A stretch of DNA of 64,000 nucleotides from Methylobacterium haplocladii (GTDB taxonomy: Bacteria; Pseudomonadota; Alphaproteobacteria; Rhizobiales; Beijerinckiaceae). The first letter of the stretch is position 1; every line of letters starts with the position of its first letter. The stretch covers positions 32,095-96,094 of the forward strand of contig NZ_BJZT01000010.1 in the NCBI RefSeq assembly GCF_007992175.1, given 5' to 3'. Both the position numbers and the translations under genes were made by a program. The notes under the pieces were generated by a model, which worked only from the letters and a program-made list of their open reading frames with translations, was not told the origin of the DNA and searched no databases. Positions 16,765 to 25,556 of the stretch are shown here, in pieces.

Positions 16765-17817
16765 ATGTCAGAACCGCACGTGGACCAGGCCAATTTTCCC
16801 CGGGTCGACCGCTTCCTCGAAAGCGAAGTCGTCGCCCACGCCCTGACCTTCGCGTTCGAGAGAGGTCTGATCGACCGTCTCGACCGGCAGGCGACGGTCC
16901 CCGCCGATCCGCTGGCCGCCGGGCTTCGTCTCGATCGCGCGCGGTTCGACTGCCTCGCCGGACTTCTCGTCGGGGGCGGCATCGTGGAGGAGCCCGGTCC
17001 CGGCCTGCTGGCGCTCACCCCGGCTTTTCGCGCCGTGCTGCCGTACCGCGACCTGATCGCGGCGAAGCTCGGCTTCGCCGCGGCGGCCGCCGAGGACCTG
17101 CGCCGCTGCTTTCCCGCCTTCATCGCGGATCTTCCGGCCTTCATGGCGGCCTCACGCACCTTCGAACTGTTCCGCTACGACCGCTGCTTCGAGGTCACCC
17201 CGGACAACCTGGCCGCCACCCGGCGCTGGGTTTCGTACACGACCTGCCTGACGCGCTACGAGGCCGGCCCCTGCCTCGAGCGGATCGACCTCGCGGGTCA
17301 CCGGCGCCTGCTCGATCTCGGCGGCAACAGCGGCGAGTTCGCCGCGCAGGCCTGCCGGCGCGCTACGGGGCTCTCCGCCACGGTGTTCGACCTGCCGGTG
17401 GTCTGCGCCCTCGGCCGCGAGAACCTGTCGGGACGGCCGGAAGCCGCGCGGGTGAGGTTCCAGCCGGGGGACATGCGGCGCGATCCCCTGCCCGAAGGGC
17501 ATGATCTCGTCACCTTCAAGTCGGTGCTGCACGATTGGCCGCCGGAGGAAGCCTGCGCTCTCCTCGCCCGCGCCGCGCAGGCGCTGGCGCCGGGGGGACG
17601 CCTCGTCGTCTACGAACGCACGCCCGTGCCGCTCCGCGACCGCCCGGCCGGCTACGTCCAGGCCGCCGACCTCGTCTTCCAGCCGTTTTTCCGCGAGGCC
17701 GGCCTCTACACCGAAATTCTACGAGCGCAGGGCTTTCCCGAGATCGCCGTCGACCGCATCCGGCTCGAGACGCCGTTCCACCTGATCGTGGCCCGCAAGC
17801 CGGGGGGCGAATCGTGA
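16765..17817 (+). CDS. SAM-dependent O-methyltransferase (Methyltransf_2-like)
   Basis: Starting at the ATG at 16765 the protein has 350 residues, the usual size; in-frame ATGs at 16684 and 16729 remain possible because no strong ribosome-binding site favours one. An N-terminal helical/winged dimerisation region precedes a Rossmann SAM domain with LDLGGNSG at 183-190 and the family's catalytic-loop signature FKSVLHDWPPEEA, with His256 as candidate general base. Relatives methylate hydroxyls of small aromatic or polyketide-like molecules, such as hydroxyneurosporene or acetylserotonin-type substrates. It is the first gene of a five-gene plus-strand operon, and its TGA overlaps the GTG of the kinase gene (GTGA). 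The substrate is unknown. Confidence 0.85.
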   Translation: MSEPHVDQANFPRVDRFLESEVVAHALTFAFERGLIDRLDRQATVPADPLAAGLRLDRARFDCLAGLLVGGGIVEEPGPGLLALTPAFRAVLPYRDLIAAKLGFAAAAAEDLRRCFPAFIADLPAFMAASRTFELFRYDRCFEVTPDNLAATRRWVSYTTCLTRYEAGPCLERIDLAGHRRLLDLGGNSGEFAAQACRRATGLSATVFDLPVVCALGRENLSGRPEAARVRFQPGDMRRDPLPEGHDLVTFKSVLHDWPPEEACALLARAAQALAPGGRLVVYERTPVPLRDRPAGYVQAADLVFQPFFREAGLYTEILRAQGFPEIAVDRIRLETPFHLIVARKPGGES

Positions 17818-18473
17818 GCGCGAGGCCGGCGCTGGTCGTGGCCGTCGCGGGGCCGCCGGGAAGCGGAAAGACGACGCTGTCCCGCGCCCTGGCGGAACGG
17901 CTCGGCGCGCCCGTGCTCTCCTACGATGCCTACGAGGAAATCACCGGCTGGCCGCCGGAGCGTGTCTCGGCCTGGATGGCGCGCGGCGCGCCCCTCGACG
18001 AGATCCCGGTGCCGGGCCTCGCCGCCGACCTTGCGCGGCTCCGGAACGGCGAGCCGGTTCGGGACCGCGAAGGCGGCCGCATGCTGCGCCTGAACGGGAC
18101 GGTCGCCGGCCGCCCCGTCATCGTGTTCGACACCCTGCTCGGCCGCGCCCATGCCGGGACCGGGCCGCTCATCGACCACCTGATCTGGCTCGACCTGCCC
18201 CTCGACGTGGCGCTCGCGCGCAAGCTCCGCAGCTTCACCGGAGAGGCGCGCCGCGACCCGTCGGGAGCCCCCGGCTTGCTGCACGCCCTCGACGCCTATC
18301 TCTGCCGCTACGACGCCCTGCTCCACCCGACCTACCTGCTTCAGCGCGACCGGGTGCGGCCGGGGGCCGACAAGATCCTCGGCCTCGGGACGCTGGCCGA
18401 CCACCTCGCGGAAGCCCTCGGTGCCCTGACAGCGCTCGTGGCGCCGGCCGCCTCGCCTTCGGAGCCGCATTGA
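17814..18473 (+). CDS. P-loop kinase (uridine/pantothenate kinase-like NTPase)
   Basis: A 219-residue protein with a GTG start that overlaps the methyltransferase stop by 4 bases. The Walker A motif GPPGSGKTT is at residues 13-21. A Walker-B-like strand ends in VIVFDTLLG, and LIWLDLPLDVALARKLRSF looks like the lid-domain region of nucleoside-monophosphate or uridine-kinase-like enzymes. It lacks features that would identify a nucleotide substrate. In this operon it more likely phosphorylates a small-molecule intermediate, but that is context inference only. Its TGA overlaps the next ATG (TGATG). Confidence 0.75.
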   Translation: MSARPALVVAVAGPPGSGKTTLSRALAERLGAPVLSYDAYEEITGWPPERVSAWMARGAPLDEIPVPGLAADLARLRNGEPVRDREGGRMLRLNGTVAGRPVIVFDTLLGRAHAGTGPLIDHLIWLDLPLDVALARKLRSFTGEARRDPSGAPGLLHALDAYLCRYDALLHPTYLLQRDRVRPGADKILGLGTLADHLAEALGALTALVAPAASPSEPH

Positions 18474-20851
18474 TGCTGGGACCATCGCGCACCGCGCCGC
18501 CGCGCCTCGTGATCGCCGGCGGCGGCCTCGCGGCCTGGACCGCCGCCGCCTACCTGCGGCGCATGCTGCGGCGGGTCGGCTGGACGGTGACGGTGGTCGG
18601 GCCGGTTCCGCCGGCCGGGCCGCCCATCGGCCTGGCGACGCGCCCCATCCTGACCCGCTTCCTGCGCGGCCTCGGCATCGACGAGGCGATCTTCATGCGC
18701 CGCTGCGCGGCGACCTATCGGGTCGCCAGCCGCTTCGACGACTGGTTCGAGGTGGGGCAGGGCCACTGGCATCCGTTCGGACCCTGCGGCCCGCGCGTGA
18801 ACGGGCGCGACCTGTTCCATTATTGGCTCAAGCACCGCCACGAGGGCGGCTCGGGAGGAGCCTACGCCGACTATTCGCCCCAGGCGCTGATGGCTGCGAC
18901 GGGACGTGGTCCGCGGCCCGAGACGGGCATATCCTCGACCGTCGAAGCCGGCAGCTACGGCTATCATCTCGACCGCACCGCCCTGATTCGCTTCCTGCGC
19001 GAGATCGCGCTCTCGGAAGGCGTTCGGGCCGTGCCCGCACGTGTACTCGGGGCGAGCCGCGACTTCTCCGGCAACATCCGCGCCCTCGATCTCGAAGGCG
19101 GCGGCAGCGTCGAGGGCGATGTCTTCCTCGATTGCACCGGCGCGGCGGCCCTGCTGATCGGCGGGACGCTCGGCGAAGCCTGGATCGCGGGCGATGCTGC
19201 CTGCAACAGCCTCGTCAGCCTGTCTCTGCCGCCCGCGCGGGATCCTTCGCCCTTCACGACCTACGTGGGGCGGCCCGAGGGCTGGACCGTGTCCCTGTCG
19301 CTCGCCGGCCGCACCGAGGCCATGCTGGCCTATGACGGCAACGCGACCACGCCGGAGGCTGCGCATGCGGCCCTGACGGCGGCGATCGGCCCGGGAGAGA
19401 GCATCGTCCATCGCAGCCTGCGCAGCGGCCGCCGCAATCCCTGGCTGCGCAACGTCGTCGCCCTCGGCGCGGCGGCCCGCGCCGTCGAGCCGCTGGCGGG
19501 CTTCGGCCTCGATCTCGACCTCGTAGCCCTCGAAGCCTTCGTCGAGCACCTGCCGCGCGGGGAGGGGGCGGAAATCCTGCGCCGGTCCTACATCGCCCGG
19601 ATGAACCGCCTGCACGACGACGCGCTCGAGGCGCTGGCCGCGCATTACGTGCTCGGCCGCCGGCCCGAGCCGCTCTGGGCTGCCGCCCGCGCCGCCATGC
19701 TTCCCGAGGGGCTCGCCGACCGTCTCGACCTCTACGAAGTCGCCGGCCATGTCGTGCCGCGCGAGGACGCGGTCTTCGGCGAGACCGACTACTACCTGCT
19801 CTTCACCGGGGCCGACTTCCTGCCGCGCCGGGCCTTCGCCCCGGTCGACGTCGCGGATGGGCGCGCACTCGGCGGCTACCTCGCCGAGATCCGGGCACGC
19901 GCCGCGCAGGTCGCCGAGGCGATGGCGCCGCATGGCCGTCTCCTCGAACCGTTGCATGGGACCGTACCGGCCCCCGAGCCGACCGCCCGCGTGGCGCCGG
20001 CGGCCGCCGGCACCGCCTCCGGGCCGGCGAGCCTGCGCCGGACGCCGGACGGCGCGCGGCTGGCCGACCTCGTCGCCGGCCTCGGCCAGCCCTACGGCTA
20101 CGAGCGCTCGGTCAAGGCGACGCCGGCCGGGCTCCAGGTCGAGCGCTTCCTGGTGAGCCTGCACTGCACGAGCCTCGGACCGCAGCCCGGGCAGACGCTG
20201 GACACGCTCGCGGCCAAGCTCGGCCTGCCGGAGCGGGAGCGCACCGAGGCCGCCGGCCTGATCGGCGAGGCCGACGTGCTGCATCTCGGCTACGAGGAGG
20301 GTCCTTCCGGCGCCCTCTACAAGCTCTACGTCGAATGGTCGGTCCGCTCCGATGCGGCCTGGCGCCAGGACGAGACCGAGGGCGAGCCGCTCCTCGTCCA
20401 CCGCGCCTACAAGTGGAGCCCGCGCGACGCGGCGCCTCCGGTCGTGACGCTCTACCATTGGCCGCGCGTGCGCGAGCCCGACGCGATCGAGGCCCGGCTG
20501 AAGCGGATGGGCGCGGATTGGGGCGGGGCGGGCTCGGGCGTGGTCGGCCTCGCCCGCACCCTGCTCTGGCTGGCGCAGGATCAGGGGCGGGGCGCCGTCC
20601 ATTATCTCGAAGCTCGCGAGGAGCCGGGGCCGCGCCTGTCGTATGACCTCAACCTCTATGCCTGCGGCCTCGCCGTGGCCGACGCCGAGGCGCTGCTCGC
20701 GGCGGCCTTCGCCGATCTCGGCATCGCCCCCCAGGCGGTCGCGACGGTCCTGGCCGAGCGCCGCGACGAGGCCCTGGGGCACGTCGCCGGCGGCGTCGGG
20801 CGCGACGGACAGCCCTTCCTTACCGTCTATTCCGGCATGGCGGGCTCATGA
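18473..20851 (+). CDS. Tryptophan-halogenase-like FAD protein with extra C-terminal domain; halogenase residues replaced
   Basis: A 792-residue protein. Its N-terminal 500 residues follow the flavin-dependent tryptophan halogenase layout: dinucleotide-binding GGGLAAW (16-22), WHPFGPCG, YHLDRTALIRFLRE (164-177) and FLDCTGAAALLIG (218-230). Two diagnostic features are altered. The active-site lysine position (SYK in PrnA-type enzymes) reads TYRVASRF with Arg83, and the WxWxIP motif reads GWTVSLSL with Trp271 only. Chlorination chemistry is therefore doubtful; a monooxygenase/oxidase or a non-catalytic flavoprotein is possible. Residues about 520-792 form an additional domain I do not recognise, rich in beta strands. 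ATG at 18473 overlaps the kinase stop, and the TGA overlaps the next ATG (ATGA). Confidence 0.8.
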   Translation: MLGPSRTAPPRLVIAGGGLAAWTAAAYLRRMLRRVGWTVTVVGPVPPAGPPIGLATRPILTRFLRGLGIDEAIFMRRCAATYRVASRFDDWFEVGQGHWHPFGPCGPRVNGRDLFHYWLKHRHEGGSGGAYADYSPQALMAATGRGPRPETGISSTVEAGSYGYHLDRTALIRFLREIALSEGVRAVPARVLGASRDFSGNIRALDLEGGGSVEGDVFLDCTGAAALLIGGTLGEAWIAGDAACNSLVSLSLPPARDPSPFTTYVGRPEGWTVSLSLAGRTEAMLAYDGNATTPEAAHAALTAAIGPGESIVHRSLRSGRRNPWLRNVVALGAAARAVEPLAGFGLDLDLVALEAFVEHLPRGEGAEILRRSYIARMNRLHDDALEALAAHYVLGRRPEPLWAAARAAMLPEGLADRLDLYEVAGHVVPREDAVFGETDYYLLFTGADFLPRRAFAPVDVADGRALGGYLAEIRARAAQVAEAMAPHGRLLEPLHGTVPAPEPTARVAPAAAGTASGPASLRRTPDGARLADLVAGLGQPYGYERSVKATPAGLQVERFLVSLHCTSLGPQPGQTLDTLAAKLGLPERERTEAAGLIGEADVLHLGYEEGPSGALYKLYVEWSVRSDAAWRQDETEGEPLLVHRAYKWSPRDAAPPVVTLYHWPRVREPDAIEARLKRMGADWGGAGSGVVGLARTLLWLAQDQGRGAVHYLEAREEPGPRLSYDLNLYACGLAVADAEALLAAAFADLGIAPQAVATVLAERRDEALGHVAGGVGRDGQPFLTVYSGMAGS

Positions 20852-21723
20852 CCCGCCTCGACCCGGCACGCCTCGAATTCGCCGCGCCGGGCGACCGCTA
20901 CGCCGATTACTGCCTGTGGGACTACGAACCCCTCGGCCCCACGGCCGGCCGCCTGCGCCAGTCCACCCTCCTCTGGCACTCCCTGGCTGCGGCGGGCGCA
21001 CACCCGCGTCTCTTCGCGATCTGCGACGCGCTGCGGGCCGGCCTCGGTCCCGGCCACAGCGTCTGGGGCGCCAAGCTCCGCGGCGGCGTCACGACCTGGG
21101 AGTTCTACTTCTACGACTATGCCCGGCTCGAGCGCAGCGTCTCGATCGAGCGCGTGCTCGCGATCCTCGCGCCCTTCGCCCCCTGCGGCCTGCATTATGC
21201 CGGCGCGCGCCCCTACTTCATGTTCTCGCTGGACCTCGACGACGCCCTGGCGCGCGGCGAGCGCGGCCTCGACCGGCTCAACGTCTATCTCGGCAATCCC
21301 GGCAGCAGCGTCTCCTCCGGCTTGTGCTACGGCCTCACCGCCCAGGGCCTCGTCCTCGACAACCTCTACAGCTTCTTCGAGACGGCGACCGAGCGCGAGG
21401 CCATCGTGGCCAAGGCCGCCTGCTCGGCGCATCTCGACCTGCCGGGCCTCGACCTCGACGCGATCCTCTGGCCCGAGCTGATGCGCTGCGGTGTCGTCGT
21501 CGTCGCCAACAAGCGCTTCTGCGACGGCGTCTACTTCTCACGGATCGACGTCGACGGATTGCTGTATTTCCTCGACCGGCTCGCCTATCCGGCGGCGATC
21601 CGCGACTTCGTGCGTGCGGAGCGCCGGCGCCTGTCGCATCTGCTCTTCGATCTCGGAATCGACTATGCCGTTGTCGACGGAAAGCTGACGGTCACGAAGA
21701 GTGCCTATTACGGCCTTCTTTGA
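20848..21723 (+). CDS. Protein of unknown function, beta-strand rich
   Basis: A 291-residue protein whose ATG overlaps the preceding TGA by 4 bases. I recognise no family. It has no signal peptide or membrane helix. Aromatic-rich predicted strands alternate with helices: WEFYFYDYARLE, PYFMFSLDLDDA, RLNVYLGNPGS and NLYSFFETATERE. That pattern loosely recalls the C-terminal extra domain of the preceding flavoprotein (YKLYVEWSV, LSYDLNLYACGL). An ABBA-type barrel, as in aromatic prenyltransferases, is one idea but unproven. Its invariant coupling to the flavoprotein and radical SAM genes suggests a shared pathway. Confidence 0.8.
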   Translation: MTRLDPARLEFAAPGDRYADYCLWDYEPLGPTAGRLRQSTLLWHSLAAAGAHPRLFAICDALRAGLGPGHSVWGAKLRGGVTTWEFYFYDYARLERSVSIERVLAILAPFAPCGLHYAGARPYFMFSLDLDDALARGERGLDRLNVYLGNPGSSVSSGLCYGLTAQGLVLDNLYSFFETATEREAIVAKAACSAHLDLPGLDLDAILWPELMRCGVVVVANKRFCDGVYFSRIDVDGLLYFLDRLAYPAAIRDFVRAERRRLSHLLFDLGIDYAVVDGKLTVTKSAYYGLL

Positions 21724-21803
21724 GACCTTCCGGCCGCGATATCGGTAGCGTCGCCCGGCTCCCGGCGAGCGCCGCGCAAAACATCTTCGCAGCGAAAGAC
21801 GTC

Positions 21804-22724
21804 ATGGGACGCTACGACCACGCAGCCTACGTCTCCCTGACGATGGAATTCCGCTGCAATCTCAAATGCGTCCACTGCATGATCGAGGGGACGATGGACC
21901 GGCTCGCGCCGGAATCGGATGCTCATTTCGAGGAACTGCTGGCCCGCAACGCGCGGGAGAAGCGCTGGATCGGGCTGATCCTCACGGGCTCGGAGATCAC
22001 CCTGCGGCGCGACCTGCCGGATCTGGCGCGCCGGGCGCGGGCGAGCGGCTTCCGGCACGTCCGCATCCAGACCCACGGCATGCATCTCGGTCAGGCGAGC
22101 TATTGCCGCCGCCTCGTCGAGGCCGGTGTCGACGAGTTCTTCGTCTCGATCGCCGGCAGCGACGCCGCGACCCACGATGCGCTGACCCTGGTGCCGGGAT
22201 CGTTCGAGCGGGCGCTGCGGGGCCTCGAGACGCTCGATGCGATGGAGGGCGTGGCGACGCTCACCAACACCGTCGTGACGGAGCGGAGTTACCGTCTCCT
22301 GCCAGACCTCGTCGATCGCCTGAGCCATCTCCGGCGCCTCACCCAGATGGAGTTCTGGGTCTATTTCCCGATGTCCGAGCGGGACGAGAAGGGTCTCGTC
22401 CCGCGCCACGGCGACGTGCTGCCGTACCTGCGAGAGGCCATTTCCCGCGCCCGTGCGCAGGGACGCGCGGTCGAGGTCAAGAACTTTCCGGAATGCCTGC
22501 TCGGCGACCTCGGCGACGCCCTCGTCAACGGCCAGCCGGAGCTGCACATCGATCCGGATTTCTGGACGGAATTCGCACGCAACGGCTTCTACCAATGCGT
22601 GCATCGGGACGCCTGCGCCTCCCGCGAATGCCTCGGGCTCAACACGGCCTACATCGAAAAATTCGGCCTCGAAGCCGACCTGCTGAGTCCCATCTCCCGC
22701 CGCTGGCAGCGAACGTCCGCCTGA
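21804..22724 (+). CDS. Radical SAM protein
   Basis: From the ATG at 21804 the protein has 306 residues; a TTG at 21720 that overlaps the previous stop would add 28. The cluster motif CNLKCVHC (Cys18, Cys22, Cys25) is canonical CX3CX2C, followed by a TIM-barrel with LILTGSEITLRRDL (GGE-like position), VRIQTHGMHL and FVSIAGSD. Near the C-terminus a group of cysteines (FYQCVHRDACASRECLG) may bind an auxiliary iron-sulfur cluster, as in SPASM/twitch enzymes. Such enzymes often modify peptides or proteins. It ends the plus-strand modification operon, converging with the AraC gene across 12 bp. Confidence 0.88.
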   Translation: MGRYDHAAYVSLTMEFRCNLKCVHCMIEGTMDRLAPESDAHFEELLARNAREKRWIGLILTGSEITLRRDLPDLARRARASGFRHVRIQTHGMHLGQASYCRRLVEAGVDEFFVSIAGSDAATHDALTLVPGSFERALRGLETLDAMEGVATLTNTVVTERSYRLLPDLVDRLSHLRRLTQMEFWVYFPMSERDEKGLVPRHGDVLPYLREAISRARAQGRAVEVKNFPECLLGDLGDALVNGQPELHIDPDFWTEFARNGFYQCVHRDACASRECLGLNTAYIEKFGLEADLLSPISRRWQRTSA

Positions 22725-22736
22725 ACGCATCCTGCG

Positions 22737-23744
22737 TCAGCGCGCGGCGCCGAGCCGGTCCCACCACCAGTTGAGAACGTCGAGGCCCGTCCGCTCCGAG
22801 TTCTGGGCCGAGGCCACCTGCTCGGCCCGGAACTCGCTCGCGGTGACGCCGAACTGCGCGCGGAAGCTGCGACTGAAATGGACCTTGCCGCGAAAGCCGA
22901 AATCGGTCGCGAGCCGGGAGAGGCGGCGCGTCTCCAGCGGGTCGCTCAGCGCCGCGCGGACGCCAAGCAGGCGGCGCTCCTGGACCGAGCGCATGATGCC
23001 GCCATGGGGAGCGAACATCCGGTAGAGGGTGGCCCGCGACACGCCGATCTCGCTGGCGATCAGTTCGGGCGACAAGTCGGGCGAGGCGAGATGGTTGCGG
23101 ATCGCCTGCTCGGCGAGGGCGACGTAGCAGGTCTCGAACTCCTGCTCCTCCACGAGATCCTTCGCCCGCGCCGGATCGAGGAGCGCCTGCAGGAAGTCGG
23201 CCGTGTGCGCGACGACGCCCTCGACCTGCGGCTCTTCGAGGAACAGGCTGCGTTCACGCAGAGCCGTGAGATGCGCCGCCAGCAGCCGGTTGCGCACCGG
23301 ATCGAGCCGTGGCGGCAGGGGGCTGCCGGCGATGCCGGGCAGGAGCGCACGCGGCACGATGAGCGAGATCGTATCCGAGGAGGTGGCGAACGTGTCCACC
23401 TCGAAGCCGAGGTCGATGATCGCCACCTGCGAAGACCAGAGCGTGGTTTGGTGGCCGCTGATCAGGCCGTTGAAGCCGCCGACGTTGTAGAGGTGGAACA
23501 GGATGTGGTCCGGCGTCCGGGCGATGAGGTCGCGATCGCGCCGGAAACTTTGTGCCCCGAAGACGACGCGCGCGACGATGAGATCACCCATGACGACGCC
23601 GCTGGCGGAGCCGGTCGGCAGGCGCTGGTTCGGATGGACGACGCGCGGCTCGAACAAGGCGCCGACGACGCCCTTCCAGATCTCGAACGCTTTCTCGTTC
23701 GGCAGACCTGTCGAAAGGTAGTCCAGGCGCTGGAGGATCGACAC
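22737..23744 (-). CDS. AraC family transcriptional regulator
   Basis: A 335-residue protein with a GTG start at 23744. The N-terminal half resembles the AraC-binding-like effector domain (DHILFHLYNVGGFNG, AIIDLGFEVDTFA). Two helix-turn-helix motifs occupy about residues 214-312, with IASEIGVSRATLYRMF for the first and LATDFGFRGKVHFSRSFRAQFG for the second, which matches the AraC signature well. It lies between the modification operon and the SapC/giant-protein genes and is transcribed toward the former, so its own promoter faces the AT-rich region shared with sapC. I infer that it controls part of this locus. Confidence 0.9.
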   Translation of the reverse strand: MSILQRLDYLSTGLPNEKAFEIWKGVVGALFEPRVVHPNQRLPTGSASGVVMGDLIVARVVFGAQSFRRDRDLIARTPDHILFHLYNVGGFNGLISGHQTTLWSSQVAIIDLGFEVDTFATSSDTISLIVPRALLPGIAGSPLPPRLDPVRNRLLAAHLTALRERSLFLEEPQVEGVVAHTADFLQALLDPARAKDLVEEQEFETCYVALAEQAIRNHLASPDLSPELIASEIGVSRATLYRMFAPHGGIMRSVQERRLLGVRAALSDPLETRRLSRLATDFGFRGKVHFSRSFRAQFGVTASEFRAEQVASAQNSERTGLDVLNWWWDRLGAAR

Positions 23745-24626
23745 GCGAAGAGGCTTCTAAAAAAAGTACGACGGGGATGCTTCGGCGTCTCGGCCAGCGT
23801 CTCGAAAGGTCAGATGCCGGGCACGCCGTGCCCGCGCCGCAGGATGCGTGACGTCGGAACACAGTCGATCGACTTGCCGGCCCGAACCATCCGCTGCCCC
23901 GGACTGTAAGATAGCTTTAGTATGGAGGCCGACCCTGTTTTATCGATCGTATGCAACGCCTTGACGACAGAATCGACGATCAAGCTAAAGGTACCGTTGC
24001 AGGTTTCAAGAGGCTCAGAATCTCTTTTATGCAAAGTCGATGATCTCCGATGTACATCGAATGAGATGCGCCCGATCAGTGGCATGATTTGATATTGTCG
24101 GCGCACGAAGACGATGAATTTCCTCAATCAGCCCCCATGGCGGGATCATTTTTTGTTTTTGAAAAAGCAAATATTCAATGGAAATTGCTGAAATTTCATG
24201 TTCAGCGCAGCGCGATGTTCATTCAGCTGGCGCAGATTTTCGATAAAAACGTGAATGCTTATTGAATTATCGATTAACTGAATTTGACTGAGAAAATCGA
24301 GTCATTTGAGCGGTCTCAAGCCTATTGCGCGCGATCCGATGGCGTCCAAAAGTGCCGTCGATGTACGGGAAAATCGTCTGTATTTTGGAAGGACTGCCGG
24401 TGGCCGGCGGCTTTGCTCAGGTGGTCGGGCGTGGGTTGTGCCGGGTCATTTTCGGCAGCTGTTGCAGGCGGGACGCGGTCGCGATCGTCCGTACTCCGCC
24501 ACCTGAAAACTGAGACGCTCGATCAATCGAAAAGGCGTGCAATCTCTCCGCAAATCAGGCCCTTGCTGGTATGCAGCGGATCGCAAAGATGCGGGAAGCG
24601 CACTTGCGTGGCAACGTGGGGTTGGA
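23745..24626. other. AT-rich 0.9-kb intergenic region upstream of the SapC gene
   Basis: No convincing gene is present. The segment from about 23,900 to 24,330 has long A/T runs (for example around 24,148-24,200) and stands out sharply from the GC-rich surroundings. It contains a perfect 6-bp inverted repeat at 24181-24197. Several short open frames on both strands lack good starts and family resemblance. The region must hold the promoters of the AraC regulator (leftward) and of sapC plus the giant gene (rightward). I could not pick a reliable -35/-10 pair. Confidence 0.6.
24181..24197. promoter_or_regulatory. Inverted repeat, possible operator
   Basis: GAAATT at 24181-24186 and AATTTC at 24192-24197 form a perfect dyad with a 5-bp spacer in the AT-rich gap between the AraC and SapC genes. 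This is a candidate regulator site only. Confidence 0.25.
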
Positions 24627-25430
24627 ATGAGTAAGCAGCTTCTCATCTACGAGCGTGCAGTACCGGTGACCCGGCAGCGGCACGGCTCCTGGTCGGTCAA
24701 GGCCGGTGCGACTTTCGAATTTGCCCGCGGCGTCAACTCCGTGCCCCTGATGGTCGCCGAGTTCCCGAATGCCGGGGCCGAGTACACGATCGTGTTCGGC
24801 GGCGCCGACGACGAGATCATCCCGGTGGCGCTCCTCGGGATCCGGGACGGCGAGAACCTGTACGTGAGCGAGGCGGGCTCTTGGTCCGGCGCCTATGTTC
24901 CGGCGTTCCTGCGCCGCTATCCGTTCGTGTTCTCCAGCGACAACGCGAACGACCCCGACGCCACCTTCACGCTGTGCGTGGACGAGGATTTTTCCGGCTG
25001 CAACGACGATGGCCGCGGCGAGCGCCTGTTCGATGCCGACGGTGACCGCACGCAGTATCTGCAGAACGTCCTCGGCTTCCTTCAGGCCTACCAGACGCAG
25101 TTTCAGCGCACCAAGCTGTTCGTGAAGCGTCTGCAGGAGTTCGACCTGCTGGAATCCATGCAGGCGCAATTCACCCTGCGCACGGGCCAACGCTCGACGC
25201 TGTCGGGATTCAGCGTGGTCAACCGCGACCGGCTCAAGGCGCTGTCCGCCGAGAAGCTCGCGGAGCTGATGCAGGCCGACGAGATGGAGCTGATCTACCA
25301 GCACCTCGCCTCGCTTCGGAACCTCACGCCGATCGCCGAGCGCATCGGCGTGCCGGTCGAAACGGCTGCGCAGGAGGCCGAGACGGCTCCGGCTTCTCCG
25401 GCCGATTTCGAGACGACCGGCAACGCCTGA
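24627..25430 (+). CDS. sapC: SapC family protein
   Basis: A 267-residue protein starting at the ATG at 24627. It shows the SapC family pattern: an N-terminal LLIYERAVPVT strand, FEFARGVNSVPLMVAEFPNA, YTIVFGG, GAYVPAFLRRYPFVFSS, FTLCVDEDFSGC and a C-terminal segment about Gln/Phe-rich helices (FLQAYQTQFQRTKLFVKRL). SapC was first noted in Campylobacter fetus next to the S-layer protein secretion genes sapDEF; its biochemical role is not established. Here it directly precedes the giant surface-protein gene by 180 bp in the same direction, supporting a role in surface-protein display. The last 35 residues are Ala/Glu-rich and probably disordered. Confidence 0.88.
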   Translation: MSKQLLIYERAVPVTRQRHGSWSVKAGATFEFARGVNSVPLMVAEFPNAGAEYTIVFGGADDEIIPVALLGIRDGENLYVSEAGSWSGAYVPAFLRRYPFVFSSDNANDPDATFTLCVDEDFSGCNDDGRGERLFDADGDRTQYLQNVLGFLQAYQTQFQRTKLFVKRLQEFDLLESMQAQFTLRTGQRSTLSGFSVVNRDRLKALSAEKLAELMQADEMELIYQHLASLRNLTPIAERIGVPVETAAQEAETAPASPADFETTGNA

Positions 25431-25528
25431 TCCGGCGTCGGCCTCGTCCTCGACACGGGGGCGAAGCTCGCCACGGCGATCGGCGCGCGCGAGCGGGCGC
25501 CGATCGGATCTTCCAGACCACCTTTGAC

Positions 25529-25556
25529 GACCCGGCCGTGCCACGGCGGCCGGGTC
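25529..25556 (+). terminator. 10-bp perfect hairpin between sapC and the giant gene
   Basis: GACCCGGCCG (25529-25538) and CGGCCGGGTC (25547-25556) form a perfect stem with an 8-base loop, 99 bp after the sapC stop and 55 bp before the giant start. It is followed by ACTTGATG rather than a clean T-run, so partial termination or attenuation is more likely than full termination. Confidence 0.5.

Noticed and set aside
24060..24085. Sigma-54-type promoter (TGGCATGATTTGATA)
   Set aside because: The GC element is missing at the required spacing after GG, so it does not meet the -24/-12 rule.
23810..24127. 105-codon minus-strand frame in the AT-rich gap
   Set aside because: TTG start, no ribosome-binding site, no family resemblance, and composition typical of non-coding DNA.
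24284..24634. 116-codon plus-strand frame running into sapC
   Set aside because: Non-ATG start, Cys/Arg/Ser-rich translation without domain features; overlaps the sapC start.
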